A DNA stretch of 64,000 bases from Paracoccus methylovorus (lineage in GTDB: Bacteria; Pseudomonadota; Alphaproteobacteria; Rhodobacterales; Rhodobacteraceae), in contig NZ_CP070372.1 in NCBI RefSeq assembly GCF_016919705.1, forward strand, positions 180,196 through 244,195. Direction: 5' to 3'. Made by a program: the position numbers and the translations under genes. The notes below the pieces were generated by a model. That model was not told the origin of the DNA. It did not search any database and worked only from the letters and a program-made list of their open reading frames with translations. Below are positions 1 to 8,479 of the stretch, piece by piece (position 1 is the stretch's first letter; every line of letters begins with the position of its first letter).

Positions 1-380
1 AGGAGTTTGCCCGCGGCGTCGATATCGTGATCGACTATCTCTGGGGCCAAAGCGCCGAATGCCTGCTGATCGCTGCCGTCAAGGCAGGCCGTGATGCAGT
101 GCCCATGCGCTTCGTTCAGGTGGGATCGGTGGCCACTCAGGACATTACCCTGCCAAGTGCGGTGCTGCGCGCTTCAGCGATCGAACTAATGGGCAGCGGC
201 AACGGTAGTGTTCCGGTTCCTCGCCTGATCGAAATCACCAACGAGGTTCTTCGTGCGACCTCCTCCAACGATCTCAAGATTGCCTTCAAGCCGGTGCCGT
301 TCTGCGATTTCGATCAGGCATGGCCGCTGGATGACAGCACCTGCCGCACCGTCTTTGTCATGAATACCGGAGGGGTGTGA
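1..380 (+). CDS. Zinc-type alcohol dehydrogenase / quinone oxidoreductase, C-terminal part
   Basis: The frame is open from the left edge and stops at 378-380, so only the last ~126 residues are visible. The text resembles the end of the NAD(P)-binding half of medium-chain dehydrogenases of the quinone-oxidoreductase type: an IDYLWG-type strand end, an FVQVGS segment, then a substrate-domain tail. These proteins reduce quinones, enones or aldehydes with NAD(P)H in the cytosol. The catalytic and cofactor motifs lie outside the window, so the exact substrate is unknown. The next gene starts two bases after its stop, which suggests that the two were co-transcribed. The family assignment is moderate. 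Confidence 0.55.
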   Translation, partial: EFARGVDIVIDYLWGQSAECLLIAAVKAGRDAVPMRFVQVGSVATQDITLPSAVLRASAIELMGSGNGSVPVPRLIEITNEVLRATSSNDLKIAFKPVPFCDFDQAWPLDDSTCRTVFVMNTGGV

Positions 381-381
381 G

Positions 382-993
382 ATGACGGCCGCTTCCTTGC
401 CGGAGGATATGACCAGCGGGACGAAGATGCTTGACTGGCGGTTGATACTGCCGGTCTTCCTGGTCGTCAGCATATATGCCGCGGGCATGGCGGCTGTCTT
501 GCCCGTGCTGCCCTTCTATATTCGAGAAATGGGAGGCTCGCCGCTGGTCCTCGGCATCGTCATCGCGACTGAAGCCTTCAGCCAGTTTTCGGCCGCCCCC
601 GTCCTTGGTCAGCTTTCCGATCATTTCGGCCGGAAGCGGATTCTTCTGGCGAGCCAGATCGTCGGGGCCGTTAGCCTTCTGTTGCTTGCAAGCGCACCTA
701 ACGTTTTTTTCATCGTGCTCGCCCGCGCGCTTTTTGGAATGACCGCAGGAAACCTGTCGGCCGCCATGGCATACATAGCGGATCATTCGGACCCGAGGAA
801 TCGGCGGCAGGCCATCGGCATCCTGACCGGCGGGGTTGGTCTTGGAGGGATCGTCGGCGCGGGGCTTTCGGGCCTTCTATCCGATACGTCATTGACCGCG
901 CCGAAGACCCCATTCGGGGGCAGTGTCATGCTGGCTCCCAGCCAGGCAGCAAAGGTGAAAAGTGGGCCCGGCACAGCTTGTGTTGCGCCATAG
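382..993 (+). pseudogene. MFS drug/metabolite exporter, 3' end lost at a junction
   Basis: The first ~170 residues are a normal major-facilitator N-terminal half: an N-terminal tail, a first helix from about residue 20, and the loop 2-3 signature GQLSDHFGRKRIL near residue 75, followed by further helices. From about position 893 the reading frame continues only because it runs antisense through a truncated chrA. It then stops at 993 with 203 residues instead of about 400. Transport activity is therefore very unlikely. The gene follows the upstream dehydrogenase by one base. It might still be expressed, but as half a transporter. Best read as one side of a deletion or recombination junction. 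Confidence 0.75.
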
Positions 994-1793
994 CCGGTCA
1001 GGAAAGTACCCGCACTGACCCAGCCGGATTGAACGGTCTCTGCCTCAAGAAGCGGCAGGACGACGTGGCCGCCACCGAACACCAGCGCCCCTGCTCGGTA
1101 AAAGCTGTCGGCCAAGGCCAGCCCCTGGTTCAGGCTGGCAAAGACCGGCAGGGCTGCAAGCAGCGTGGCAAAGGCCACCAGTGCGGCGGCTCCCAGAGCC
1201 TTTGGCACCGGCACGGAGGACCGAGTTTCGTCGACGACCTGTCCGCGCCGCAAAACTGCGCCGGCACCGGTTCCAAAAAGGATGGCCAGCATCATTCCGA
1301 CCGACCCGGGTGCAACGGCCAACAGCAGCACGGCCGCGACGGCGATGCTGGCTCGCTCACGGTCCGGGCAAAGGCTGCGCGACATCCCCAGCACGGCCTG
1401 CGCAACGATGGCCACCGCCACGATCTTGAGCCCATGCAGCAGCCCCTGTGCCAGCGGCCCCTCGATGCTTGTCGCGGTCAGGGCGAGGATGATCAGGAAA
1501 ACGGCCGAGGGCAGCGTGAATGCCATGAAGGCGGCCAATGCGCCACCCCAACCCGCCCGCATGAGACCGAGCGCGAACCCGACCTGGCTGGATGTCGGAC
1601 CGGGAAGAAACTGGCAAAGCGCGACCAGATCGGCATAGGCGACTTCGGACAGCCATCTTCGGCGCAGGACGAATTCATCCCGGAAATAACCCAGATGCGC
1701 GATCGGACCACCGAAGGATGTCACGCCCAGTTTCAGGAACGCGGCGAAGACCTCGCCGACGGAGCCGATGGACCGGGTAGGGGGATCAGCCAT
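783..1793 (-). pseudogene. chrA: Chromate transporter ChrA, C-terminus lost
   Basis: From ATG 1793 the protein begins with the CHR-domain pattern: a short cytosolic start, LKLGVTSFGGPIAHLG, then CQFLPGPTSSQVG. A second, related half contains LVFGGGHVVLPLLE and TQAVPGPLFTFAAW. ChrA exports chromate across the inner membrane. The match ends at about position 896, just after the segment PNGVFGAV. The remaining ~35 codons are antisense of the MFS gene and resemble nothing. Roughly the last two or three helices are missing compared with full-length ChrA of about 400 residues. The two truncated genes converge at the same point, so a single event probably damaged both. Function is doubtful. Confidence 0.8.
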
Positions 1794-1945
1794 CTTGCCT
1801 GCCTGTCGTAGACTGTGCACACCGTTGCGTGCGTGAGATATCGGATTGATGACAGGCAGGAGAATACCCGTCGTAGCCGGAGGATAGCCGATGGGATTTC
1901 CGACCGGAATGGGTCGCCGACGCCAACCCTGCGCATCAAACCGCA

Positions 1946-2152
1946 ATGACCGAATCCAACCCCGCACAGACCCGCCTGGCCTCGCGCCCCGCCATTCCCG
2001 GCAACGATCTGGATGCTGCGGATCGCCAGCCTGCTAATGGATGTCTCGTCCGAGATGATCAACGCGCTTTTGCCGCTGTATCTGGCCGGAGGGTTGGGGG
2101 CCTCGGCGCTGGAGGCGTCCGGGCCTGCCAGCCTTACTCTCGCCGCCGAGTG
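1946..2152 (+). pseudogene. MFS transporter 5' fragment with a frameshift
   Basis: An ATG at 1946 opens a short N-terminal tail. Near position 2005 the meaningful text moves to another frame, which reads WMLRIASLLMDVSSEMINAL and then LPLYLAGGLGASALE. That is the start of helix 1 and the following loop of an MFS family often found beside metal-resistance genes. One extra base near 2005-2008 would explain the shift. The resemblance stops near 2115 and the frame ends at 2152. It is a fragment of about 60 codons from a ~400-residue protein and is certainly not functional. It lies divergent from chrA, so it may be part of the same former resistance cluster. Confidence 0.55.
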
Positions 2153-2471
2153 ACGGCTATGGGAACCAGGCTCGCGGCAGCCTCGCGGACACGCTAAGGT
2201 TGAAGCGACGCGACAGCTCTGCGCGACCTGCCTGCCGTTCGTCGTGAGTACGAAGTGGCCGAGGCGTCATCGCGCAAAATCGTCGGGGAGGGCGAAAGTC
2301 ATCTAAAGACATCGCCGCATCGCAGTCGAAGCAGCCTGGAGCACCAGACATCCGGGCATCAAGGGGATCCTCCGGCACCCGGCGCAAGACCAGTAATGCC
2401 GGAGAAAATGAACATCGCCCTAAGTTGGGAATTTGTATGCTCACTCTTAGGGCTTTGTCGCGCCGTTTTGG
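2153..2471. other. Intergenic stretch without a recognisable gene
   Basis: About 320 bases between the MFS fragment and the DUF6481 gene. Both strands carry short open frames, but none has a convincing start, a recognisable motif or sensible codon use. It is probably decayed coding DNA adjoining the MFS fragment. Confidence 0.4.
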
Positions 2472-2840
2472 TCAGGCAGCGGCCATTGCAGCCGCCTTGC
2501 GCTTAGCATATCGCAGATCACGCTCTGCCTTGCGGGCGACCTCGTCCGCCACGACCCGGGCAATACGGTCGTCCATGGCGGATTTCCGAAGCTCAGTCTC
2601 GGCCGTCTTGGCCGCACGCTGCGCTGCTGCCTCCGATTCCAGCTGCTGCTGTTCTTCACGCTTTACTTGCTCGCGTTGCGCGCGCCGCTGGTCACGGGCT
2701 TGCGCAACGGCAACACGTTGAGCCAGCTTTGCGGCCTTTTCTGGAGCGGCCGTGGCTTGGGCCGTGCGAAAAGCATCAAGCATGGTTGCTTTGGCGGTAG
2801 CGGCATTTCCGCGACGGTCAGAGAATTCTTTGTTTCGCAT
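2472..2840 (-). CDS. DUF6481-type small charged coiled-coil protein
   Basis: A 122-residue protein beginning MRNKEFSDRRGNAATAK, followed by a long Ala/Arg/Gln/Glu-rich stretch (about residues 30-110) that should form one continuous helix or coiled coil. The start and composition match the DUF6481 family of small alphaproteobacterial proteins, whose function is unknown to me. There is no signal peptide or membrane segment, so it is cytosolic. It is followed upstream by another small charged protein and cspA, all on the minus strand, which suggests a stress- or cold-responsive group. The ATG at 2840 is the only start that keeps the family N-terminus. Confidence 0.7.
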   Translation of the reverse strand: MRNKEFSDRRGNAATAKATMLDAFRTAQATAAPEKAAKLAQRVAVAQARDQRRAQREQVKREEQQQLESEAAAQRAAKTAETELRKSAMDDRIARVVADEVARKAERDLRYAKRKAAAMAAA

Positions 2841-2883
2841 TTTCTCTCATTGGATGGCCGTGTGTGATGGAGGTAAACGCGCA

Positions 2884-3108
2884 TCAGGCCTGTTTCACGC
2901 ATTTCCGCTGATCAATTGCCGAAGCGGCGAGCATATCACTCCGGGTTTTTTCAAGCCGCGCAGTGCGAAGCCGAAGCGTCTTTTCCGCACGCGCAGTTGT
3001 AATACTATCGTGCTCATTAAGTGCACGTTGACGGGCAAGAAACTGGGTCTGGGTTTTTCCAAAAGCTACTTCCGCCAGTTGTCTTGATTTACTGATTGTC
3101 TCGGTCAT
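2884..3108 (-). CDS. Small basic hypothetical protein
   Basis: A 74-residue frame from ATG 3108: MTETISKSRQLAEVAFGK, then a run rich in Arg, Lys, Thr and Ala that is predicted to be helical. A longer frame is open upstream to 3195, but its extra text is Cys/Phe/Pro-rich and looks non-coding, so the internal ATG is preferred even though its ribosome binding site is weak. No domain is recognised. Its position between DUF6481 and cspA and its similar composition suggest a shared, possibly nucleic-acid-associated role, but that is inference only. Confidence 0.5.
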   Translation of the reverse strand: MTETISKSRQLAEVAFGKTQTQFLARQRALNEHDSITTARAEKTLRLRTARLEKTRSDMLAASAIDQRKCVKQA

Positions 3109-3227
3109 GGTCACACTTTCGGAAGGCCAGAAGGCCAGAAAACAAAGAGCCGGACAAAAATGCCCGACCCGGTGATTTTGGATTTCGCATGTCATGTTTG
3201 GGCTGTACGGCGCGAAAGCCCTGCAAA

Positions 3228-3437
3228 TTAAGCCGCTTGCAGATTGCAGGCAGACATTTTGCCTGACTTGCTGTCGCGCTCAAGATCGTAGCCGATCTTT
3301 TGGCCCTCAACGAGATCGTGCATGCCGGATCTTTCAATCGCAGAGATATGTACGAAAGCGTCAGCGCCACCATCATCAGGTTGAATAAAGCCGAAACCTT
3401 TGGTGGAATTGAACCATTTTACTGTGCCGGTGGTCAT
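3228..3437 (-). CDS. cspA: Cold-shock protein of the CspA family
   Basis: The 69-residue protein starts at ATG 3437 with [18 protein letters not shown] and contains both RNA-binding signatures: KGFGFI (RNP1) and [10 protein letters not shown] (RNP2). It is a five-stranded OB-fold protein that binds single-stranded RNA or DNA in the cytosol, typically as an RNA chaperone or antiterminator. A purine-rich AAGGGG lies 7 bases ahead of this ATG; the longer frame to 3470 adds non-family residues. The long gene-free stretch upstream would fit an extended 5' leader, which is common in this family and is where cold regulation usually acts. Confidence 0.93.
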   Translation of the reverse strand: MTTGTVKWFNSTKGFGFIQPDDGGADAFVHISAIERSGMHDLVEGQKIGYDLERDSKSGKMSACNLQAA

Positions 3438-4116
3438 AACGAACCCCTTTATAGCCATTATTAGCTGCAACGCGAATGCGAGGCAGGTTTTCTGAACGAT
3501 GCTTTAGAGGGGAAAGCTAGCTTGTCTCACCGTATTACGGCGCAGCCACCAGGTTCAACTGTAAATAATCGATACGGAAGACATAATGGTGATCTGGTCA
3601 CATGTCAAGTTTTATGGGGCCGATGACTTTGGGGCGATCCGAAGGAGTGATGAAAAAGAAAGCAGGTGAGAAAAATATCTCCGTTAATATTTGAACATGA
3701 AAACTTGATTGTCGTTATATTTCCGACCTTTGTCTTTTCAGGTATCCTCGACTTACTCGGCTCCCAAGTATTCCGCAAAGGCGGGAAATCCTTCTCCAGC
3801 CCATTGAGCTTGGCATCAAACGGCCGCCCGTAGCATCTGCTCAGGCTGAGCGTCAGTTAGGGAATGGCTTTCCGCCGCAACCGCGTAGGAATGTGTAATG
3901 CTGCGGCCTTGCCTGAATGCCTCTGATGGGCTCCAAGCATCGTGCTGCGGTCGTGATAAGGAGGTTTCAGCCGCCGCGTCCGCCCCGCGAGCAAAGAGGG
4001 TTTGAAGCCGCGGGATAACGACTGGCCGTGCTGAGATTGCTTAATGCCGCGGTTGGGCTTGTGGCAGCGACAATGCCCGTGCTGCCGGAGATATCACACG
4101 CAAGCGGTTCCCTTGA
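3438..4116. other. Long non-coding stretch upstream of cspA
   Basis: About 680 bases with no credible gene on either strand. The part next to cspA (about 3440-3750) is AT-richer than the surroundings and may hold its promoter and leader. The part nearer 4116 is GC-rich and looks like degraded DNA. No terminator, repeat or RNA gene could be supported. Confidence 0.4.
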
Positions 4117-4818
4117 TCAGACAGTATGTTCGATCTCGAACGCCTGCCTGAAGCCGATCCTGCCAGCCGGGGTGATCTCCAGCGCTCTGGTGCCGGCGCG
4201 GCGCCGGATCCAGCCGTGGTCTAGCGCATGGGTGCAGATTGCGGCACCAAGAACGCCGGCCAGATGCGGGCGGCGTTCGCTCCAGTCCAGACAGGGGCGG
4301 CAGACCGGGCGGGTGCTGCGCATGTCGCGGTCGGGCGCGAGGATGCCAAGCGCCTGCATCCTTGCCCGGCCGGTCTCGGTCAGCGCGGCGGCATCACCCG
4401 CGATCTCGACGGCGCCGCTGGCGCGGAGCGCGTCGGCGATGCTGACGCCAAGGTGGCCGGCCAGATGGTCATAGCAGGTGCGGGCATGGCGCAGGGCCGC
4501 GTCCTTTGGGCCGACGCGGCGCGGCGGACGAGACAGCGCGATACCGCCGGCGACCAGCATCACGCTTTCGATCATCCGCGCAACCTCGGCGCTTGCAAGG
4601 CGGTGATAGCGGTGGCGGCCCTGCTTTTCGGCAACGATCAATCCGGCGGTTGCCAGCCGCGCCAAATGGCCACTCGCGGTCTGCGGCGTGATCGCGGCCA
4701 CCTCGGCCAGTTCAGTCGCGGTCAGCGCCCGGCCATCCATCAGCGCGGCCAGCATGGCGGCGCGGGCAGGTTCACCCACGGCGGCGGCGACCTCGGCAAT
4801 ACGGTTGGATGTGGCCAT
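4117..4818 (-). CDS. ArsR-family winged-helix transcriptional regulator with C-terminal extension
   Basis: A 233-residue protein. Residues ~5-90 form a winged helix of the ArsR type: AAAVGEPARAAMLAALMDG, TELAEVAAITPQTASGHL as recognition helix, then a KQGRHRYHRL wing. The C-terminal ~140 residues, including CRPCLDWSERR, look like an effector or dimerisation domain seen in longer ArsR-like repressors. ATG 4818 has a GGAGG six to seven bases upstream. The gene is divergent from an MFS gene across 119 bases, the usual layout for a repressor controlling its own efflux pump. That pump is now truncated, so the regulator may be orphaned. Confidence 0.85.
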   Translation of the reverse strand: MATSNRIAEVAAAVGEPARAAMLAALMDGRALTATELAEVAAITPQTASGHLARLATAGLIVAEKQGRHRYHRLASAEVARMIESVMLVAGGIALSRPPRRVGPKDAALRHARTCYDHLAGHLGVSIADALRASGAVEIAGDAAALTETGRARMQALGILAPDRDMRSTRPVCRPCLDWSERRPHLAGVLGAAICTHALDHGWIRRRAGTRALEITPAGRIGFRQAFEIEHTV

Positions 4819-4937
4819 GCGATCCCTCCGCCTGATGCGGAGTCTGCCACAGAAAGGCGGGGAATGCTTCGGCTTTCGCCGAAATATTGCCCCCCGGATT
4901 GCGACCATAAGCGGCGGGTCATCATCGAGAGTGTCCC

Positions 4938-5561
4938 ATGAGCCTGTCTTCCCCCTCCTCCCGTCCATTCTTTGGCTGGCATGTCGTCGCTGCCACTTTC
5001 GTGCTGGCAACCTTCGGGTGGGGTGTCGGCTTCTATGGCCCTCCGGTGTTCCTCTATGCCGTCGTCGCGCGGACCGGCTGGCCGGTGGCGATGGTTTCGG
5101 CCGCGGTGACGGTGCATTTCCTGGTGGGGGCGGTGGTGGTGGCCAATCTGCCGCGCCTCTATCCGCTTCTGGGTGTGCCCGGCGTGACCATGCTGGGCGC
5201 CGCGCTGCTGGGACTTGGCGCCGCGGGCTGGGCACTGGCGGCAGAGCCCTGGCAGTTGTTTGCGGCCGTGCTGGCGAGTGGTGCGGGATGGGTCGGCATG
5301 GGGGCGGCTGCAGTGAACGCGCTGATCGCCCCTTGGTTCGTCTTGCGCCGCCCGGCTGCGCTCGGCATGGCCTATAACGGTGCGAGCCTTGGCGGGGTGA
5401 TGTTCTCACCGCTGTGGATCGCACTGATCGCAGCTATCGGCTTTGTGCCGGCAGCCCTGGCGGTCGGGGGCGTCATGGTCGCGGCGGTCGTAACTCTGTC
5501 GGTACTGGTATTCCGGCATACGCCTGAAAGCAGTAACCTAGGCGGCACTAGCGATCAATGA
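4938..5561 (+). pseudogene. MFS transporter, N-terminal half only
   Basis: Starts with FFGWHVVAATFVLATFGWGVGF and continues through six hydrophobic segments ending near residue 195 (VLVFRHTPE), then stops at 207 residues. A complete member has about 400 residues and twelve helices. The last ~12 residues look unrelated, so the break lies near position 5525. The gene is divergent from the ArsR-like regulator and was probably its target. No remnant of the second half is seen downstream. Half-size MFS proteins are rarely functional, so I call it broken, although the open frame itself is clean. Confidence 0.7.
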
Positions 5562-5735
5562 GATGGCCTATCGAGTCGGCTCTGAACAAATGAGACAGCC
5601 AATGCGTCGCGTTGATAGGGCGTCGCCCGGCGGTGGCGATCGGCAAGACTCGGCCAATGCGGGATCGATGCCTTGAAATACCGCCCCGGCTAGGTCCCGA
5701 TGGCAAGCGACTGAATCACCTATCCTTGGGGCATC

Positions 5736-7337
5736 ATGTATTCGCAAAAATTCTTCCGTCGCACCGTGCTGCAAACCGCTCTGGGCGGCGGCGCCTTCTT
5801 CCTGCTGCCCCGGATCGCGCGCGCGGCCGATAGCATCGCCAGTGATGCCGAGCCGGAGGCGTTCTCCTTCGAGAGCCTGACAGAGCGGGCGCGCGCAATA
5901 GCGCAGGCCGCCTATCAGCCGCCAGAGATCGAGGAGGCCGAAATCCTGGAACAGGTGGATTACGACCGCCACAACGAAATCCGCTTTCGCCAGGATCAGG
6001 CGCTCTGGGGCAATGAGCCGGCCTTGTCGCAGGTCCGGTTCTTTTTCCCCGGCCGTTATTTCAAGCAGCCGGTCCACATCCATGCGCTCAAGGACGGCAT
6101 GGCGACCGAAATCCCGTTTTCGCTGGACCTCTTTGACATCCCCGCCGACAATCCGGCAAGTCGGTTGGCCCGGACCGACGGCTTTGCCGGCTTCAGTGTC
6201 ATGGATGCGGAAACCGGGCTCGACTGGATGGCGTTCCTGGGTGCCTCCTACTGGCGAACCTCCGGCTATAGCGGCCAGTTCGGCCTCTCGGCCCGCGGCT
6301 TGGCGATTGACACCGCCATCCCCGACGGTCCCGAGGAGTTCCCACTTTTCACCCATTTCTGGCTGGAACCGGAAACCGATCACGGCATGACCACCTATGC
6401 GATGCTGGACAGCCCGCGCGCGACCGGCGCCTATCGCATCGTCTCCCGCCGCGGCGAGGGGGTCGAGCAGGACGTCACCGCTCGCATCTTCATGCGAGAA
6501 ACGGTTGAGAGGTTGGGTATCGCACCGCTGACTTCGATGTACTGGTTCGGCAAGAACGCACCGCATATCGCGCCGGACTGGCGGCCCGAGGTGCACGACT
6601 CGGACGGCCTCGAGATACTGACCCAAACGGGCGAGCGCATCTGGCGGCCCCTGAATAACCCGCCCCATACCATGGCAAACACCTTCACCGCGCCTTCGGT
6701 CAAAGGCTTCGGCCTGATGCAGCGCGAAAGAAGTTTCGAGCAATATCAGGACGACGGCGTCTTCTATGAAAAACGCGCCAGCGCATGGGTCACGCCCAGT
6801 GGGGACTGGGGTGACGGCACGGTTACACTGGTCGAGCTCAGCACCGATGACGAGATCCACGACAATATCGTAGCCTTCTGGCAGCCTGCTGTCCCGCCTG
6901 GGCCCGGCGCGGAATACCGGCTGGACTACCGATTGTCCTGGCTTGAGGATAGCCCACTGGCTGACAGCACCGGGCAGTTCGTCGCAGTCCGCATCGGTGC
7001 CGGCGGCGTGCCCGGCCAGCCGCGCCCGCAGGAGACGGTGAAGATCGTGTGCGACTTCACGTCCCCTTCGCTTGAACCCGGCGACAAGCCGCATCTCAAC
7101 ATCACCGCCTCGCGCGGGGTGGTGTCCAACGACGCGGTCTATCCCGTCGTCGGCCGCCCAACCTGGCGCGCCATGTTCGATCTCGGTTTCGGCGGGCCCG
7201 AAGAGTTGGTGCCCCGCGACGACAGTCCCATCGATCTGCGTGTCTATGTCGCGAAATCTGAGGATGCTGTTACCGAGACCCTGTTGCTGCAAGTATTTCC
7301 CACGCAGTTGCGGGCCCTGCTGGCCAGCAGGCCGTGA
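5736..7337 (+). CDS. opgD: Periplasmic glucan biosynthesis protein, OpgG/OpgD (MdoG/MdoD) family
   Basis: 533 residues, the usual full length. The N-terminus has a twin-arginine signal (FFRRTVLQTALGG, residues 6-18), with probable cleavage after ARA near residue 30. Tat export is typical of OpgD rather than OpgG. The mature part opens with FSFESLTERARAIA and carries the family's RFFFPGRYFKQPVHIH, SYWRTSGYSGQFGLSARG, TYAMLDSPRATGAYRI and a C-terminal Ig-like half (DYRLSWLED, VVSNDAVYPVVGRPTWRAMFD). Such proteins shape osmoregulated periplasmic glucans. The gene stands alone, without an opgH partner in this window. The OpgD versus OpgG choice rests only on the Tat signal. Confidence 0.88.
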   Translation: MYSQKFFRRTVLQTALGGGAFFLLPRIARAADSIASDAEPEAFSFESLTERARAIAQAAYQPPEIEEAEILEQVDYDRHNEIRFRQDQALWGNEPALSQVRFFFPGRYFKQPVHIHALKDGMATEIPFSLDLFDIPADNPASRLARTDGFAGFSVMDAETGLDWMAFLGASYWRTSGYSGQFGLSARGLAIDTAIPDGPEEFPLFTHFWLEPETDHGMTTYAMLDSPRATGAYRIVSRRGEGVEQDVTARIFMRETVERLGIAPLTSMYWFGKNAPHIAPDWRPEVHDSDGLEILTQTGERIWRPLNNPPHTMANTFTAPSVKGFGLMQRERSFEQYQDDGVFYEKRASAWVTPSGDWGDGTVTLVELSTDDEIHDNIVAFWQPAVPPGPGAEYRLDYRLSWLEDSPLADSTGQFVAVRIGAGGVPGQPRPQETVKIVCDFTSPSLEPGDKPHLNITASRGVVSNDAVYPVVGRPTWRAMFDLGFGGPEELVPRDDSPIDLRVYVAKSEDAVTETLLLQVFPTQLRALLASRP

Positions 7338-7484
7338 CCTGGAAGTAGGGCGTCTTAGGATCAGATGGGGTATTCGGCTTGGATCCCACTTCCCGCCCCG
7401 GAGTCATGAGGTGCTGCGCTTCGGGCTGATGGTAGAACGCGTTCTGTGTGAAGCAGCCACAAGCATCAGGGAAGGAAGCGCAGC

Positions 7485-7553
7485 ATGAAGCGCCATTTCG
7501 GGTTGGGTGCATCGGTAAAAGAGACCTCGATCAGCATCGTTGATGAGGTTGGG
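7485..7553 (+). pseudogene. IS110-family transposase, 5' fragment
   Basis: About 23 codons from ATG 7485, reading MKRHFGLGASVKETSISIVD, match the invariant start of IS110/IS1111 transposases, whose first acidic residue region is D-x-S-x-K-x-x. After ~7553 the similarity stops and the frame runs into unrelated sequence. The catalytic parts are absent. It marks an old insertion later cut by another event. Confidence 0.55.
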
Positions 7554-7927
7554 GCGGATCTGTCGGGAGCTGAAAGTTATCAGCCACCCGAAGGATATCT
7601 CTCGCACTTTGAATGGCGAAAGCGTCCGGCTTGAGAGGGTTGGGCTGGAAAGCCTATGCTTTCTCGAACGGCGAAGACATGCCCCGAAAGAGGTTGCGAT
7701 GCCAAACCCTAGCCTGTCAGTCTCTGGCTGTCTGTCCGGGCTGATCGCCTTGCTGTACCCTGTGGCGATAGATTTCAGCCAGGGCTGAACGGTTCCCCTG
7801 CCCCGTTCCGGTCTGAATGGTCGCCGTCGCTCATTGCAGCGCTGAACCCCACAAACCCCGCTGGCTGCACCTGCACGGTGGCCTTTGGCCGACAGCCAGT
7901 CGAGCTTTGCCTGAAAGGAGTTCACCC

Positions 7928-8086
7928 GATGCCCCAGACCGTCATCCCGGAATATTCGCTTTCCAGGCATTAGAAGGTGCCTTCCCACATCCCGCGCTTT
8001 CGGCACAGAGAGGCGCACTTCGCGCCAGCCTCATGCTCGGCCAAGATGCCATTAATCTGCCCTTCACGGTATCTCGTTCGCTTCAT
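7928..8086 (-). pseudogene. IS3-family OrfA remnant
   Basis: Read on the minus strand from ATG 8086: MKRTRYREGQINGILAEHEA, then a stretch GAKCASLCRKRGMWEGTF and a stop. This is the helix-turn-helix start of IS3-family OrfA, in which the family text would continue with a Tyr where a stop codon now stands. Past the stop a diverged LESEYSGMTV echo remains. OrfB is absent. It is a clearly dead element fragment. Confidence 0.65.
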
Positions 8087-8196
8087 CGTCCGTCCTCAGG
8101 TTGGAGCGGGCTCTCGTCGCAGAGGGAAGAAAGCGCCCAAGGCAAGCCCACTTCCCTCTCGTATCTATTTGAAATATTTATATATTGCTTAGCACG

Positions 8197-8450
8197 CCTC
8201 ATATTGTCCGGCATCAAGGCCGATGCCATTGTCAGCGATCTCTACACGAAACTTGACAGGATTGGGCAGGTTTGAGATGTCGACAGGACATGGCCCGGTC
8301 GCTTCATGCCAAGAGCCACCCGGTCCTCGATCGCATAACGTGCGTTGCTTACCGCTTCAAACAGGGGCCCAAGCGCTTGGGAGTCGAGGTTCGACCCGGC
8401 CCCATGATACGAGCTGCTGATCTCAGATACGCGACGTGGGAAGGCAGCCG
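8197..8450 (-). pseudogene. GHKL/HSP90-like ATPase, N-terminal remnant
   Basis: The minus strand reads RRVSEISSSYHGAGSNLDSQ and then ALGPLFEAVSNARYAIEDR, the N-box pattern E-x-x-x-N-A of GHKL ATPases. After a frameshift near 8245 it reads VKFRVEIADNGIGLDAGQY, the ATP-lid motif D-x-G-x-G. The two motifs in correct order and spacing support a former ATP-binding protein of the HATPase_c_3 type. Only ~85 codons remain, cut by the IS3 remnant side at about 8197 and by the start of the permease region at about 8450. Original role unknown. Confidence 0.5.
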
Positions 8451-8479
8451 GAAATGATGCAAGTTCGAGAGGCGGGAAA

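Noticed and set aside
2157..2444. 95-residue minus-strand ORF upstream of the DUF6481 gene
   Set aside because: No ribosome site, no motif, and codon use unlike that of its neighbours.
5568..7292. 574-residue open frame on the minus strand
   Set aside because: It is entirely antisense to the intact OpgG/OpgD gene, has no recognisable domain and shows the composition of a GC-rich shadow frame.
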